A stretch of 64,000 bases of DNA from Symsagittifera roscoffensis (GCF_963678635.1 NC_087062.1:50296178-50360177), one strand, 5' to 3'; numbered from the stretch's first letter, positions 50,857 to 60,088 are shown. Program-made: numbers and translations. The notes: a model not told the origin generated them from the sequence alone.

Positions 50857-51223
50857 AATCTAGAGTCACTCATTAAATGGTAATCACTATCTCCAGATAA
50901 TCTAGAGCTTATTGAAATTCCTAACAAGTAGATTTTCTGCGAACGAAAAGAAAAACTTCATAGTTGCTGACTAAGCGAAAAAAAATTCCGCGAGATTCGA
51001 TAAACATGGAATGTAGGTCAAATAGTAGAGCGCCTTCTTAGCAAGCCAGAAGAACGGGGAGCAATACCCCGCATCTCCGAAGTTAAGGACATCGCGCAAT
51101 TATTTAACTTTCTTCAGAAAACTACTGAATATTGAAGTCTTATACAAAAAAAACCTTCCAAGAAAAATTTTAACCTCTTGTTTGCCGACTGAAACAAAAG
51201 CTTCAACGACAGTTATAAATCAT

Positions 51224-51296
51224 GGGGATGTAGCTCAAATGGTACAGCGCTCGCTTAGCATGCGAGAGGTACGGAGTTCAATGCCCCGCATCTCCA
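51224..51296 (+). tRNA. tRNA-Ala(AGC)-like with TTC T loop
   Basis: Near-copy of 50784, 440 bp downstream. It shares the D-stem mismatch and adds a T-stem mismatch (CGGAG/CCCCG). Confidence 0.5.
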
Positions 51297-51662
51297 AATC
51301 TAGAGTCACTCATTAAATGGTAATCACTATCTCCAGATAATCTATTGCATATTGAAATTCCTAACAAGTTGATTTTCTGCGAACGAAAAGAAAAACTTCA
51401 TAGTTGCTGACTAAGCGAAAAAAATTCCGCGAGATTTGATAAACATGGAATGTAGGTCAAATGGTAGAGCGCCTTCTTAGCAAGCCAGAAGTACGGGGAG
51501 CAATACCCCGCATCTCCGAAGTTAAGGACATCGCGCAATTATTTAACTTTCTTCAGAAAACTACTGAATATTGAAGTCTTATACAAAAAATACCTCCCAA
51601 GAAAAATTTTAACCTCTTGTTTGCCGACTGAAACAAAAGCTTCAACGACAGTTATAAATCAT

Positions 51663-51735
51663 GGGGATGTAGCTCAAATGGTAGAGCGCTCGCTTAGCAT
51701 GCGAGAGGTACGGGGTTCAATGCCCCGCATCGCCA
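51663..51735 (+). tRNA. tRNA-Ala(AGC)-like, G3:U70 lost
   Basis: D, anticodon and T stems are perfect with canonical loop TTCAATG. The 3' acceptor is CATCGCC, so G3 faces G70: the alanine identity pair is destroyed in a copy that is otherwise among the best. Confidence 0.5.
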
Positions 51736-52300
51736 AATCTAGAGTCACTCATTAAATGGTAATCACTATCTCCAGATAATCTAGATCATATTGAAATTCC
51801 TAACAAGTAGGTTTTCTGCGAACGAAAAGAAAAACTTCATAGTTACTGACTAAGCGAAAAAAAATTCCGCGAGATTTGATAAACATGGGATGTAGGTCAA
51901 ATGGTAGAGCGCCCACTTATCAAGCCAGAAGAACGGGGAGCAATACCCCGCATCTCCAAAGTTAAGGACATTTAGTTTTTAATAAATTTTCTTCAGAAAA
52001 CCACTGAATATTGAAATCTTATACAAGAAACACCTTCCCAGAAAATTTTTAACCTCTTGTTTGGCGACTGAAACAAAAGCTTACCGGACAGTTCTAAACT
52101 GTGGGGATGTAGCTCAAGTGGTAGAGTGCTCGCTTTGCATTCGAGAGGTACGGGGATCGATGCCCAGCATCTCTAAAACTAGAGCCACTCATCAAATGGT
52201 AATCACTATCTGCAGATAATCCCAATTTTTTGCGAACGAAAAGAAAAACTTCATAATTGCTGACTAAGCGAAAAAAAATTCCGCGAGATTTGATAAACAT

Positions 52301-52308
52301 GGGATGTA
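52301..52308. repeat. Target-site duplication, left copy
   Basis: GGGATGTA, the first bases of a module 2, immediately followed by the retrotransposon tail. It matches 55888-55895. Confidence 0.8.
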
Positions 52309-52328
52309 AGTTGTTGTAGTTGTAGTTG
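52309..52328 (-). repeat. Simple-repeat 3' tail of the retrotransposon
   Basis: Read on the element strand it is CAACTACAACTACAACAACT, an imperfect CAACTA-type microsatellite instead of poly(A). It abuts the left target-site duplication. Confidence 0.75.
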
Positions 52329-52343
52329 CCTCTCGCCGGGGCC

Positions 52344-53378
52344 CTACATTGTGGGGTGTACCCCGGCCAGGTCAATGAAACGGGCGGCTTCCACCGGGTT
52401 TGTCCAAAGGGCAGTGAGGGGGAGGTTAGTGGGGTTTGTGGGGCACTGGAACAGGTGGGCAGTCGTGTGGGGGGCTGTATGGCAGAGGGGACAGGACGAC
52501 TCTTGGTCTGGTTCGAGCCTGGCCCGGTACGACAACAGGTGTTGACTGTAGCCGGACCGAAGTTGGCTGAGGGTCCTCCGAGTACGTCTGGGTAGGGTCT
52601 TCTCCTCTCGGACGTTGACAGGAGGGGGTCTTGTACCGAGGACTCCAGACGGTGGATACGACTGCGTTGTCGTCGCCACCGTCTCTGTGTGCACAGTTTT
52701 CAGGAGCCGTCGGTACTCCTTCGTTGGTAGCGGCAGGTCAACGCCTTCGAGGAGGTGTTCCAGACGGGGGGCATGGGCAGAGACTAGTGTGGGTTTCATT
52801 TTGCGGGGGGGAGGAGGTTTCTCGAGGAGTCTCTGACCAGGGTGTTCGGGGAGGTGGCAAGCCAAGAGATGTTGTGTTGCAAGCATTGCCGTGTGGGCTT
52901 TCACCGGGAGCACCTGCGTCTCTTCGTGTAGGTGGCTTTGGGGGGCCATTAGATGGTTCCCGGTGGCGACCCGCAGAGCCGCGTTTTGGATGGTCTGCAG
53001 ACGCTTGACACTAGTCTCGGATGCGACTGTAGACCAAACTGGGGCCGCGTATTCGAGACGAGGCCTGACCAGGGCTTTAAAGGTCACGAGTAGCGTTTCC
53101 GTGTCTTGACCCCAGTCCGTGCCTGCCAAGGCCTTCATGGCGTTGACCGCCCTGGAGGCGTTGGAGGCAGCGACCCTGCAATGTTCCCCGAACTTGAACA
53201 TCGGGTCAAACCTGACACCAAGTACTTTGGGGTGTTTTTCCAACTTGAGCGGGATATCTGCCACCGTCAAGTGTGGTTGTACGTTGCATTCCTTGGTGTC
53301 AGGCGTGAGTAATGTTACAGCGCATTTTCCGGGGGAGAGTGCGAGTTTGAGGGATTGAAAGTAGGACGTTAGGGAGTA
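52344..53378 (-). pseudogene. Retrotransposon ORF, C-terminal part (thumb, maturase-like region, CCHC zinc knuckle)
   Basis: Follows the RT in a shifted frame. It opens with the 'LGVRFDPMFKFGEHC' block and continues with 'TLLVTFKALVRPRLEYAAP', typical of the post-RT region of Jockey/Ingi-type elements, then a 'HLHEETQVLPV' block. The C-terminus has a CX2CX8HX3C knuckle, residues 260-276 counting from 53270 ('CPLCHTAPHTTAHLFQC'), followed by 'ALWTNPVEAARF'. The knuckle is thought to bind nucleic acid during target-primed reverse transcription. It ends in TAG at 52344. No RNase H domain is recognised. Confidence 0.8.
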
Positions 53379-54583
53379 ATCTTTGGCCCGCTGGCCCAGG
53401 GCGTCACGTCGTCTGCGTAGCTCACCACGTTGACACCCTCGGGAGGGGAGGGGAGGGAGCCAACGTAGGAGTTAAACAGAGTCGGTGATATGACTGAGCC
53501 TTGCGGAACACCTGTTTGGACAATTCTGGCGGGAGATGTCTCACCGGGGAACAGGGTGCGTGCTTGGCGGCCGGTCAGGTACCCTGAGAGCCAGCGGGTC
53601 AGCAAAGGGGGTAGTGAAGTTCTGCTCAATTTCTCCAGCAGGGTGCGGTGACATACCATATCAAAGGCCTTGGAAAGGTCTAATGTCACCAGTACCGTGC
53701 TGTCTGCCGGTTTCTTTTGGTTGAAACCGTCGGCGACCGCGCTGGAGATTTCGAGCAGGGCAGTTGTGGTTGAGTGGAGGGGGCGGAAGCCCTGTTGGTG
53801 TGGTTCTGGGGTCAGGTGGTATTGAAGTATTGGGAGGATGCAGGCTTCCAAATTTTTGACAGCGGGGCAGAGTAACGAGACGGGGCGGTAGGAGGACCAG
53901 TCCTGTGGGGGTTTTCCGGGCTTGAGTAGTGATATGACAATTGATTTTTTCCAAATGGCGGGGATTTGGGACTTTGCGAGGGAGCCATTGAAAACTTTGG
54001 TCAGCCAGGCGACGCCGTGCTGTCCGAGGTTTTTCAAATGCAGTGCTTTTAGCCCATCGGGGCCGCACGCCTTCGAACTCTTGCACTTGCGGATCGTCTT
54101 GCTGACGTGGGACGGGGTCGTCTGTATGGGGGTTTCGAGGGAAAGTGACTTCAATTTGCGTTTGATGACTCGGTTCTCTTTTGAGCTTTCATGTTTGATT
54201 GGGGCCGTCAAATGCTTGTTGAAAAGTCTGGCGTGGTCCTTAGGTCGGATGTATGTGCGTCCGTCAAACCTGATGAACGGATTTGGCGGGTCGCGTTTTT
54301 TGCCGTCAACGGTACGAATGGTCCTCCAGAGTTTCTCTGGTTTTGTTTTGTGATCAAATGTCTGGAGGTATTCGTGCCATCGGGCAGTTTGGGACTTCCT
54401 GAGGATCATCTCGATTTTGTTGTTGAGGAGTGGCAAGTCTGGGGATGTGGGGTTGTTTGTCCTCAGGGCATCGCGTTGGCTGGTGAGCTTGGCCGCTTCT
54501 GGCGGTTGGCCTGGAGTGCTCTTTGGGCGACGGCCAGACGGGATGTGGTGCTTGGCTGCCTTGTTTACGATCTCGCGGAACAA
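53369..54583 (-). pseudogene. Retrotransposon reverse transcriptase (YADD)
   Basis: About 400 residues of non-LTR reverse transcriptase, which copies the element RNA at the nicked chromosomal target. Visible motifs: 'KACGPDGLKALHLKNL' near residue 171, 'LKPGKPPQDWSSYRPVSLL' near 220, 'QQGFRPLHSTTTALLE', the A box 'LDLSKAFD' with Asp302, 'GVPQGSVISPTLFN' near 358, and the C box 'YADD' at 389-392. All three catalytic aspartates are present. There is no ATG at the left edge of the frame: it is continuous with the endonuclease frame upstream, separated only by a TAA at 54596-54598. It terminates after 'WASGPKITP' by a frameshift near 53378, after which the thumb continues in another frame. Confidence 0.9.
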
Positions 54584-54595
54584 CCTTTCTCCTTT

Positions 54596-55153
54596 TTAGG
54601 GATCGGGCTGCTCTTCGAGAGACGCGAACGCAGCTTCTGTTTCCGACTTGAAGCCGTCCCAGTCCGCGCGGAGGAAGTTTGTGAAGGTCTTGTCCGGGGC
54701 TGGAATTGTCAGGGGACTGGTTGATAGTCGGATGATGACTGGCAGGTGGTCGGAGCTCAGCGTGGTTTCCGTCTCCCAGCTCAGTTTCGGCAGGAGATCT
54801 TCTGAGGCAAGGGATACGTCAGGAGAGGTTGCCTTGCCCGAAGTTGGCATACGGGTCACTGTGGGTTTGTTCAGCGCTCCAAAGCTCGATGCCTCAATTT
54901 CGTCGGCTAGGGTCTCTCCGCGCGAGTCCTGAATGGACGAGCACCAAAGGGGGTCGTGTGCGTTGATGTCGCCCAGTATCAGGGAGCATCTAGTCTCGAG
55001 GAAAGGGGTCAACGAGGGGGTGAAGTTCGAGGGGCAGCTACTGCTGGGGGGGGGGGGGATGTATACGTTTCTTATTGTGAGCACCTCGTTTAGGAGTGGG
55101 ATTTGAATCGATTGGTGTTCGAGGGGCTCGCTAGGAGGTGTGTTCTCGTCCAC
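54596..55153 (-). pseudogene. Retrotransposon AP-type endonuclease, C-terminal two thirds
   Basis: Endonuclease of the exonuclease-endonuclease-phosphatase family, which nicks the target DNA. Motifs seen: 'LTIRNVYIPP', the catalytic 'ILGDINAHDPLW' (residues 59-70), 'PDVSLAS' (111-117) and the terminal 'SDHLPV' (134-139). The N-terminal strand with 'ALQETKLTAKGKD' lies upstream at about 55222-55245 in another frame, displaced by the 14-bp duplication. The glycine-rich segment usually found between these blocks appears missing. It ends at the in-frame TAA before the RT. The frame is open from about 55169, so the apparent GTG start is not a real start. Confidence 0.85.
55046..55058. repeat. Homopolymer run of 13 G on the plus strand
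   Basis: On the element strand this is a C tract encoding part of a Pro-rich loop after 'YIPP'. The frame is open across it. Such tracts are prone to replication and sequencing slippage. Confidence 0.8.
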
Positions 55154-55169
55154 AGGGGTGAAAGGGATT

Positions 55170-55197
55170 GTGTAGTCTTCAAAGTGTAGTCTTCAAA
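55170..55197. repeat. 14-bp tandem duplication inside the endonuclease
   Basis: Two adjacent copies of GTGTAGTCTTCAAA on the plus strand (55170-55183 and 55184-55197). Fourteen is not a multiple of three. With one copy, 'DPVFEDYT' reads directly into 'IPFTPVDENT', so the duplication itself causes the frameshift. Confidence 0.9.
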
Positions 55198-55255
55198 GAC
55201 TGGGTCTTTCCCTTTGGCGGTGAGTTTTGTCTCCTGCAAGGCGGCCACTTTGATC

Positions 55256-55887
55256 TTACGGGTACGGAGAAAACGGCTCAGTTCTGTTGTTTTGTTCCGT
55301 ATCCCATTGCAATTTCAGTGGCTCTGCCTTCGGTTGTCGGGGTCGTGGATTTGGAGGTGTGATGGGATCTCGTTTGGTGGGGTGGGGTGGTGTAGTGGGG
55401 GTTGGAGGATCGACAGTCTGGGTGGTTGCTTGGGAGGGTGTGGGTGCACTGAAAGGCGTGACTGGTGGACACCTCGGGCAGACGTAGTCTCTGTGCCATT
55501 CGGCCACAGTCCGAAGGCCGCTGCATCGCTGGTGGATCCAAGTTCCGCAGCAGTGGCACCATACGGTGGTGCCGCCTGCCCACGTTTCAGTGCACACCGT
55601 GCAGGGGGATTTCAGTGTCTGAGGGCGTCTGGGTGGTCCAGGGTTTGGCTCGACGCCGGCTCTTAGTAGGAGGGTGCGGATCAGACTCGCCGGCTTAGGC
55701 TGATCCGATAACAAAAACCCGGCCGAGGGTCCCACGCATGGGCGCCCGGTGAGAGGAGTTTGACGTTGGTCTGCTGGTAGCAGAGGTCGGGTCGTCGCTC
55801 CCGATCCAGAGAGTTTGCAACCGGAGTCCTCGTGGTCCTCTGGTTGTTGGTCCCACCGCAAAAAGGCTCTCTCCTTCCGGGACCTCG
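55256..55887 (-). pseudogene. Retrotransposon N-terminal region: 2A-like motif, PHD finger, start of endonuclease
   Basis: An open frame that runs in from the host flank (the ATG at 55898-55900 is host DNA) and has no internal ATG before the 2A-like motif, so the true start is unclear. Around 55634-55660 it reads 'LLLRAGVEPNPGP', like a ribosome-skipping 2A peptide but without the Asp of the DxExNPGP consensus. A PHD finger follows at 55469-55603, with Cys/His spacing C-x2-C-x11-C-x2-C-x4-H-x2-C-x14-C-x2-C. A Pro/Thr-rich linker leads to 'LKLQW', the usual first strand of the endonuclease, where a small deletion shifts the frame. PHD fingers near the N-terminus of non-LTR ORFs may tether to chromatin. 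Confidence 0.8.
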
Positions 55888-55895
55888 GGATGTAG
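55888..55895. repeat. Target-site duplication, right copy
   Basis: GGGATGTA, continuing directly into the rest of the interrupted module 2 (GGTCAAATGG). Confidence 0.8.
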
Positions 55896-56102
55896 GTCAA
55901 ATGGTAGAGCGCCTACTTAGCAAGCCAGAAGTACGGGGAGCAATACCCCGCATCTCCGAAGTTATGGTCATCGAGCAATTAATTAACTTTCTTCAGAAAA
56001 CTACTGGATATTGAAGTTTTATACAAGAAATACCTTCCAAGAAAAATTTTAACCTCTTGTTTGCCGACTGAAACAAAAGCTTCCCCGACAGTTATAAATC
56101 AT

Positions 56103-56175
56103 GGGGATGTAGCTCAAATAGTTGAGCGCTCGCCTAGCATGCGAGAGGTACGGGGATCAATGCCCCGCATCTCCA
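56103..56175 (+). tRNA. tRNA-Ala(AGC), loop variant
   Basis: All stems are paired. D loop AAATAGTT (G18 lost); the anticodon loop CTAGCAT has C at position 32. Confidence 0.65.
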
Positions 56176-56979
56176 AATCTAGAGTCACTCATCAAATGGT
56201 AATCATTATCTCCAGATAATCTATTGCATATTGAAATTCCTTACAAGTAGATTTTCTGCGAACGAAAAAAAAACTTCATAGTTGCTGACTAAGCGAAAAA
56301 AATTCCGCGAGATTTGATTAACATGGGATGTAGGTCAAATGGTAGAGCGCCCACTTATCAAGCCAGAAGTACGGGGAGCAATACCCCGCATCTCCAAAGT
56401 TAAGGACATCGAGTTTTTAATTAATTGTCTTCGGAAAACTACTGAATTTTGAAATCTTATACAAGAAATATCTTCCCAGAAAATTTATAACCTCTTGTTT
56501 GCCGACTGAAAAAAAGCTTCCTCGACAGTTCTAAATTATGGGGATGTAGCTCAAACAGTAGAGCTCTCGCTTTGCATGCGATAGGTACGGGGATCGATGC
56601 CCCGCATCTCCAAAGCTAGAGCCACTCATCAAATGGTAATGACTATCTCCAGATAATCTATTGCATATTGAAATTCCTAACAAGTAGATTTTCTGCGAAC
56701 GAAAAGAAAAACTTCTTAGTTGCTGACTAAGCGAAAAAAAATTTCGCGAGAATTGATAAACATGGGATGTAGGTCAAATGGTAGAGCGCCTACTTATCAA
56801 GCCAGAAGTACGGGGAGCAATACCCCGCATCTACAAAGTTAAGGACATCGAGTTTTTGATTAATTTTCTTCAGAAAACTACTGAATATTGGAATCTTATA
56901 CAAGAAATACCTTCCCAGAAAATTTATAACCTCTTGTTTGCCGACTGAAATAAAAGCTTCCTCGACAGTTCGAAACTAT

Positions 56980-57052
56980 GGGGATGTAGCTCATATGGTA
57001 GAGCGCTCGCTTTGCATGCGAGAGGTACGGGGATCGATGCCCCGCATCTCCA
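56980..57052 (+). tRNA. tRNA-Ala(TGC)
   Basis: All stems are paired. D loop ATATGGTA. First member of a 438-bp triplicated unit. Confidence 0.8.
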
Positions 57053-57417
57053 AAACTAGAGCCATTCACCAAATGGTAATCACTATATGCAGATAATCTA
57101 TTGCATATCGAAATTCCTAACAAGTAGATTTTCTGCGAACGAAAAAAAAACTTCATAGTTGCTGACTAAGCGAAAAAAATTCCGCGAGATTTGATAAACA
57201 TGGAATGTAGGTCAAATGGTAGAGCGCGTTCTTAGCAAGCCAGAAGTACGGGGAGCAATACCCCGCATCTCCGAAGTTAAGAACATCGAGCAAATATTTA
57301 ACTTTCTTCAGAAAACTACTGAATATTGGAATCTTATACAAGAAATACCTTCCCAGAAAATTTATAACCTCTTGTTTGCCGACTGAAATAAAAGCTTCCT
57401 CGACAGTTCGAAACTAT

Positions 57418-57490
57418 GGGGATGTAGCTCATATGGTAGAGCGCTCGCTTTGCATGCGAGAGGTACGGGGATCGATGCCCCGCATCTCCA
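57418..57490 (+). tRNA. tRNA-Ala(TGC)
   Basis: Second member of the triplication, identical to 56980. The first TTTT downstream is at 57567-57570, 77 nt past the discriminator. Confidence 0.8.
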
Positions 57491-57638
57491 AAACTAGAGC
57501 CATTCACCAAATGGTAATCACTATATGCAGATAATCTATTGCATATCGAAATTCCTAACAAGTAGATTTTCTGCGAACGAAAAAAAAACTTCATAGTTGC
57601 TGACTAAGCGAAAAAAATTCCGCGAGATTTGATAAACA

Positions 57639-57711
57639 TGGAATGTAGGTCAAATGGTAGAGCGCGTTCTTAGCAAGCCAGAAGTACGGGGAGCAATACC
57701 CCGCATCTCCA
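57639..57711 (+). pseudogene. Module 2 (tRNA-Ala-derived pseudo-tRNA), example copy
   Basis: Example of the second module of each unit, 221 bp after a module 1 and 217 bp before the next. It keeps the 3' acceptor CATCTCC, the U8/A9 context and a perfect T stem CGGGG/CCCCG with loop AGCAATA. The anticodon arm 'ttcttagcaagccag' cannot form the normal stem, D stem GGTC/GAGC has one mismatch, and position 1 is T. Box B lacks T55. It is probably not a working tRNA but is retained in nearly every unit. Confidence 0.75.
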
Positions 57712-57855
57712 AAGTTAAGGACATCGAGTTTTTGATTAATTTTCTTCAGAAAACTACTGAATATTGGAATCTTATACAAGAAATACCTTCCCAGAAAATT
57801 TATAACCTCTTGTTTGCCGACTGAAATAAAAGCTTCCTCGACAGTTCGAAACTAT

Positions 57856-57928
57856 GGGGATGTAGCTCATATGGTAGAGCGCTCGCTTTGCATGCGAGAG
57901 GTACGGGGATCGATGCCCCGCATCTCCA
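57856..57928 (+). tRNA. tRNA-Ala(TGC)
   Basis: Third member of the triplication, with all stems paired and the same ATATGGTA D loop. Confidence 0.8.
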
Positions 57929-58295
57929 AAACTAGAGCCATTCACCAAATGGTAATCACTATATGCAGATAATCAATTGCATATCGAAATTCCTAACAAG
58001 TAGATTTTCTGCGAACGAAAAAAAAAAACTTCATAGTTGCTGACTAAGCGAAAAAAATTCCGCGAGATTTGATAAACATGGAATGTAGGTCAAATGGTAG
58101 AGCGCGTTCTTAGCAAGCCAGAAGTACGGGGAGCAATACCCCGCATCTCCGAAGTTAAGAACATCGAGCAATTATTTAACTTTCTTCAGAAAACTACTGA
58201 ATATTGAAGTCTTATACAAAAAAAACCTTCCAAGAAAAATTTTAACATCTTGTTTGCCGACTGAAACAAAAGCTTCCTCGACAATTATAACTCAT

Positions 58296-58368
58296 GGGGA
58301 TGTAGCTCAAGTGGAAGAGCGATCGCTTTGCATGCGAGAGGTACGGGGATCGATGCCCCGCATCTCCA
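58296..58368 (+). tRNA. tRNA-Ala(TGC), one anticodon-stem mismatch
   Basis: The anticodon stem is ATCGC/GCGAG (A27 opposite G43) and the D loop AAGTGGAA. Acceptor and T stems are perfect. Confidence 0.55.
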
Positions 58369-58733
58369 AAGCTAGAGTCACTCATCAAATGGTAATGACT
58401 CTCTCCAGATAATCTATTGCATATTGAAATTCCTAACAAGTAGATTTTCTGCGAACGAAAAAAAACTTCATAGTTGCTGACTAAGCGGAAAAAATTCCGC
58501 GAGATTTGATAAACTTGGAATGTAGGTCAAATGGTAGAGCGCCTTCTTACCAAGCCAGAAGTACGGGGAGCAGTACCCCGCATCTCCGAAGTTAAGGATA
58601 TCGAGCAATTATTTAACTTTCTTCAGAAAACTACTGAATATTGAAGTCTTATACAAAAAAAAAACTTCCAAGAAAAATTTTAACCTCTTGTTTGCCGACT
58701 GAAACAAAAGCTTCCTCGACAGTTTTAAATCAT

Positions 58734-58806
58734 GGGGATGTAGCTCAAATGGTAGAGCGCTCGCTTAGCATGCGAGAGGTACGGGGATCAATGCCCCGCA
58801 TCTCCA
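58734..58806 (+). tRNA. tRNA-Ala(AGC), consensus copy
   Basis: All stems are perfect, loop TTAGCAT, T loop ATCAATG. Confidence 0.85.
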
Positions 58807-60015
58807 AATCTAGAGTCACTCATAAATGGTAATCACTATCTCCAGATAATCTATTGCATATTGAAGTTCCTAACAAGTAGATTTTCTGCGAACTAAAAGA
58901 AAAACTTCATAGTTGCTGACTAAGCGAAAAAAAATTCCGCGAGATTTGATAAACATGGGATGTAGGTCAAATGGTAGAGCGCCCACTTATCAAGCCAGAA
59001 GTACGAAGAGCAATACCCCGCATCTCCAAAATTAAGGACATCGAGTTTTCTTCAGAAAACTACTGAATAGTGAAATCTTATACAAGAAACACCTTCCCAG
59101 AAAATTTTTAACCTCTTGTTTGGCGACTGAAACAAAAGCTTCCTCGACAGTTATAAAATATGACGATGTAGCTCAAATGGTAGAGTGCTCGCTTTGCATT
59201 CGAGAGGTACGGGGATCGATGCCCGGCATCTCCAAAACTTGATCCACTCATTAAATGTAATCACTATCTGCAGATAATCCCAATTTTCTGCGAACGAAAA
59301 GAAAAACTTCATAATTGCTGACTAAGCGAAAAAAAATTCCGCGAGATTTGATAAACATGGGATGTAGGTCAAATGGTAGAGCGCCTACTTAGCAAGCCAG
59401 AAGTACGGGGAGCAATACCCCGCATCTCCGAAGTTAAGGACATCGAGTTTTTAATTAATTTTCTTCAGATAACTAATGAATATTGAAATCTTATACAAGA
59501 AATACCTTTCCAGAAAATTTATAACCTCTTGTTTGCCGACTGAATCAAAAGCTTCCTCGACAACCTAAAATCATGGGGATGTAGCTCAAATGGTAGAGCG
59601 CGCGCTTAGCATGCGAGAGGTACGGGGATCAATACCCCGCATCTCTAAAACTAGAGTCACTCATCAAATGGTAATTTCTATCTCCAGATAAACTATTGCA
59701 TATTGAAATTCTTAACAAGTAGATTTTCTGCGAACGAAAAGAAAAAATTCATAGTTGCTGACTAAGCGAAAAAAAATTCCGCGAGGTTTGATAAACATGC
59801 GATGTAGGTCACATGGTAGAGCGACCACTTATCAAGCCAGAAGTACGGGGAGCAATACCCCGCATCTCCAAAGTTAAGGACATCGAGTTTTTAATTAATT
59901 TTTTTTCAGAAAACTACTGAATATTGAAATCTTATACAAGAAATACCTTCCCAGAAAATTTATAACCTCTTGTTTGTTGACTGAAACAAAACCTTCCTCG
60001 ACAGTTCTAAACAAT

Positions 60016-60088
60016 GGGGATGTAGCTCAAATGGTAGAGCGATCGCTTTGCATGCGAGAGGTACGGGGATCGATGCCCCGCATCTCCA
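60016..60088 (+). tRNA. tRNA-Ala(TGC), one anticodon-stem mismatch
   Basis: A27 opposite G43 as in 21962 and 58296. Other stems are complete. Confidence 0.6.

Larger units (their letters stand above)
25991..52308 (+). repeat. Plus arm of the tRNA-Ala array, central part with many intact tRNA copies
   Basis: About sixty units of about 438 bp. Two module 1 subfamilies are mixed. TGC copies typically have leader 'gttctaaactat' and T loop ATCGATG. AGC copies often have leader 'gttataaatcat' and T loop ATCAATG. Module 2 also has two forms: 'cttatcaag' followed by 'gagtttttaatt', and 'cttagcaag' followed by 'gagcaattaatt'. Damaged module 1 copies not listed separately start at 26033, 28055, 28481, 31975, 32417, 33297, 33736, 34615, 35494, 36810, 37246, 40269, 40709, 41149, 41589, 42028, 42909, 44227, 44664, 45102, 45542, 46421, 49502, 49931, 50345 and 52103. 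Recent duplications: 34.0-34.9 to 34.9-35.8 kb (shift 879), 42.9-43.4 to 45.5-46.05 kb (shift about 2633), and 44664 to 45102 (438). Confidence 0.92.
52309..55887 (-). mobile_element. Non-LTR retrotransposon (Ingi/Vingi/Jockey-like), decayed
   Basis: About 3.6 kb, GC-rich against an AT-rich array, inserted in a module 2. In transcript order (right to left) it has a 5' region, a 2A-like motif, a PHD finger, AP endonuclease, reverse transcriptase, a C-terminal region with a CCHC knuckle, a UTR of about 35 nt and a simple-repeat tail. It is flanked by 8-bp duplications of GGGATGTA. All core domains lie in one ancestral frame or are offset by small lesions: a deletion near 55310, a 14-bp duplication at 55170-55197, a TAA at 54596-54598 and a frameshift near 53378. 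The lack of an RNase H domain after RT and the C-terminal CCHC recall the Vingi or Jockey type. Clade assignment is by eye. Confidence 0.9.

Noticed and set aside
52326-52595. Plus-strand open frames across 52.3-55.7 kb (up to 177 residues)
   Set aside because: They are antisense shadows of the GC-rich retrotransposon frames. The domains (PHD, endonuclease, RT, CCHC) are all on the minus strand.
52309-55887. LTR retrotransposon or endogenous retrovirus
   Set aside because: No terminal repeats, protease, integrase or gag-like domain. The AP endonuclease, simple-repeat tail and single target-site duplication indicate a non-LTR element.
55700-55887. HDV-like ribozyme at the 5' end of the retrotransposon
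   Set aside because: Some 2A-bearing elements have one and the 5' region is GC-rich, but I could not identify the required nested double-pseudoknot pairings by eye.
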